Below are positions 63,428 through 64,000 of a DNA stretch of 64,000 bases, piece by piece. Positions within the stretch are counted from its first letter, which is position 1; every line of letters starts with the position of its first letter. This stretch comes from Gimesia aquarii (lineage in GTDB: Bacteria; Planctomycetota; Planctomycetia; Planctomycetales; Planctomycetaceae): contig NZ_CP037422.1 in NCBI RefSeq assembly GCF_007748175.1, positions 1,776,528-1,840,527 on the forward strand, in the 5' to 3' direction. Below the pieces are notes generated by a model. That model was given only the letters and a program-made list of their open reading frames with translations, ran no database searches and was not told the origin of the DNA. Both the position numbers and the translations under genes were made by a program.

Positions 63428-64000
63428 ATGTCGGAGAAAGAAAGAGCCGATGAAGATATTCGCGTTTTCAATCACAAGTTTAAATGGGAGTCTCTTCGCT
63501 CTGTGGTCTTCTGGAGTTTCATCGCACTGGCTACCCTCTATATTTTTAAACCACATGAGTTGCAAGATTCTATAAAACAGTTAGAGCTCGAACTTGGTAA
63601 TCAAATCAAAGGCAAGATGTTCGAACAACGTGTTGGTATTCTCGACGACTTTATCGTTAAGAGCGATGCATATACAAAACATGTTAATGTAGTAGCCGAA
63701 CACGCAAGACCAGCTGATTATCATTCTTATGAAGAAGAGTTTGTGAATTCGTATAATCTACAGCTTGCACGTATGAGAGCGGTATTTGGAGATGCGATAG
63801 AGAGTGAAATCCAACAAGCAAAAGCGCAGAGAAAAGCCTTACACAAAGCCTTGAGGGTAATGAAACAGTACAAGGACGAGACAAAGAAAGACTATACAGT
63901 TCGTCCTTTGGAAGGAATCGAGATTGAGAATGTGTCACAAGAGCGGGAGGCACTCGTCAACAAGAACATCGCGATCACAGAAAGAGCAATTCAACTCCAG
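63428..64000 (+). CDS. Membrane-anchored coiled protein, cut by the window end
   Basis: An open frame from ATG (GGAGT nearby upstream) to the last base, 191 codons without a stop. Residues about 26-43 (VVFWSFIALATLYIF) form one membrane helix. A long charged helical region follows, with many Gln, Glu and Lys (ELQDSIKQLELELGNQIKGK, RMRAVFGDAIESEIQQAKAQ, RKALHKALRVMKQYKDET) that should form coiled coils. The 3' end is outside the window, so the family cannot be judged. It looks like a single-pass membrane protein with a helical outer part. Confidence 0.75.
   Translation, partial: MSEKERADEDIRVFNHKFKWESLRSVVFWSFIALATLYIFKPHELQDSIKQLELELGNQIKGKMFEQRVGILDDFIVKSDAYTKHVNVVAEHARPADYHSYEEEFVNSYNLQLARMRAVFGDAIESEIQQAKAQRKALHKALRVMKQYKDETKKDYTVRPLEGIEIENVSQEREALVNKNIAITERAIQLQ

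Noticed and set aside
1-64000. CRISPR arrays, insertion sequences, prophage, rRNA
   Set aside because: No direct-repeat arrays, transposase-like genes, terminal inverted repeats, integrase or rRNA sequence were seen on either strand.

Overview
The window looks like a chromosomal segment of a planctomycete, most likely of the Planctomycetaceae/Gimesia type. That genus-level guess is inference. It rests on the moderate GC content and many genes without a clear Shine-Dalgarno site. It also rests on families that are hallmarks of the phylum: a DUF1559 pseudopilin-like protein with a partner lipoprotein, a DUF1501 protein paired with a PSCyt1/DUF1549/DUF1553 cytochrome, a DUF1552 protein paired with a DUF1592-type cytochrome, a J-like/WD40 fusion, a sulfatase, and a planctomycete-type bacterial microcompartment (BMC) module. 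I see no insertion sequence, prophage, CRISPR array or rRNA operon. The single RNA gene is tRNA-Ser(GCT).

Layout. At 1-4.6 kb is the distal part of a Planctomycetes/Verrucomicrobia-type BMC cluster: two EutN/CcmL pentamer vertex proteins, a BMC-associated protein with an N-terminal encapsulation-like helix, a class II aldolase with a C-terminal encapsulation-like helix, a malate/lactate dehydrogenase and an aldolase-fold protein. This type of compartment is known to handle the lactaldehyde made from fuculose-1-P or rhamnulose-1-P. The hexameric shell proteins, aldehyde dehydrogenase and kinase would lie upstream of base 1. At 4.7-10.6 kb are a YfhO-type membrane protein, an FHA protein, a secreted SnoaL-like protein and a MoxR-DUF58 pair. 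At 10.8-16.9 kb is a flagellar regulatory and export operon on the minus strand (flhA-flhF-flhG-small membrane protein-fliA) ending in a clear intrinsic terminator. At 17.1-21.7 kb is a DUF1501/PSCyt pair. At 21.9-25.2 kb is an operon of a prepilin-peptidase homologue (apparently without its catalytic aspartates), a METTL25-like methyltransferase and a membrane-anchored protein.

At 25.8-34.6 kb are a secreted helical protein, a small membrane protein and two divergent housekeeping units: dxr-rseP on the minus strand, and ftsH-LOG on the plus strand converging on acpS. At 34.8-42.6 kb are two large multidomain proteins and a sulfatase. The first large protein is redoxin + cytochrome c + PHM-like copper monooxygenase + EF-hands. 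The second is J-like + membrane helix + about 14 WD40 blades + FGE-like domain. At 42.7-49.5 kb are a hypothetical protein, sthA, a degenerate Uma2 protein, a GNAT acetyltransferase, a lipoprotein/DUF1559 pair and rfbD. At 49.8-53.4 kb are tRNA-Ser, a Tat-exported Gfo/Idh/MocA oxidoreductase, a Tyr/Pro/Val-rich secreted protein and a UxuA-type mannonate dehydratase. At 53.5-57.5 kb is the DUF1552/DUF1592 pair. At 57.7-64 kb are mgtE, a glycosyltransferase-like membrane protein with a TPR tail, two hypothetical genes and a gene cut by the window end.

The most interesting points are the two cargo-targeting helices in the BMC module, the apparently catalytically dead prepilin peptidase, the four-domain copper monooxygenase fusion with every expected copper ligand visible, the J/WD40/FGE fusion without FGE cysteines next to a sulfatase, and a Uma2-family protein whose nuclease residues seem lost.
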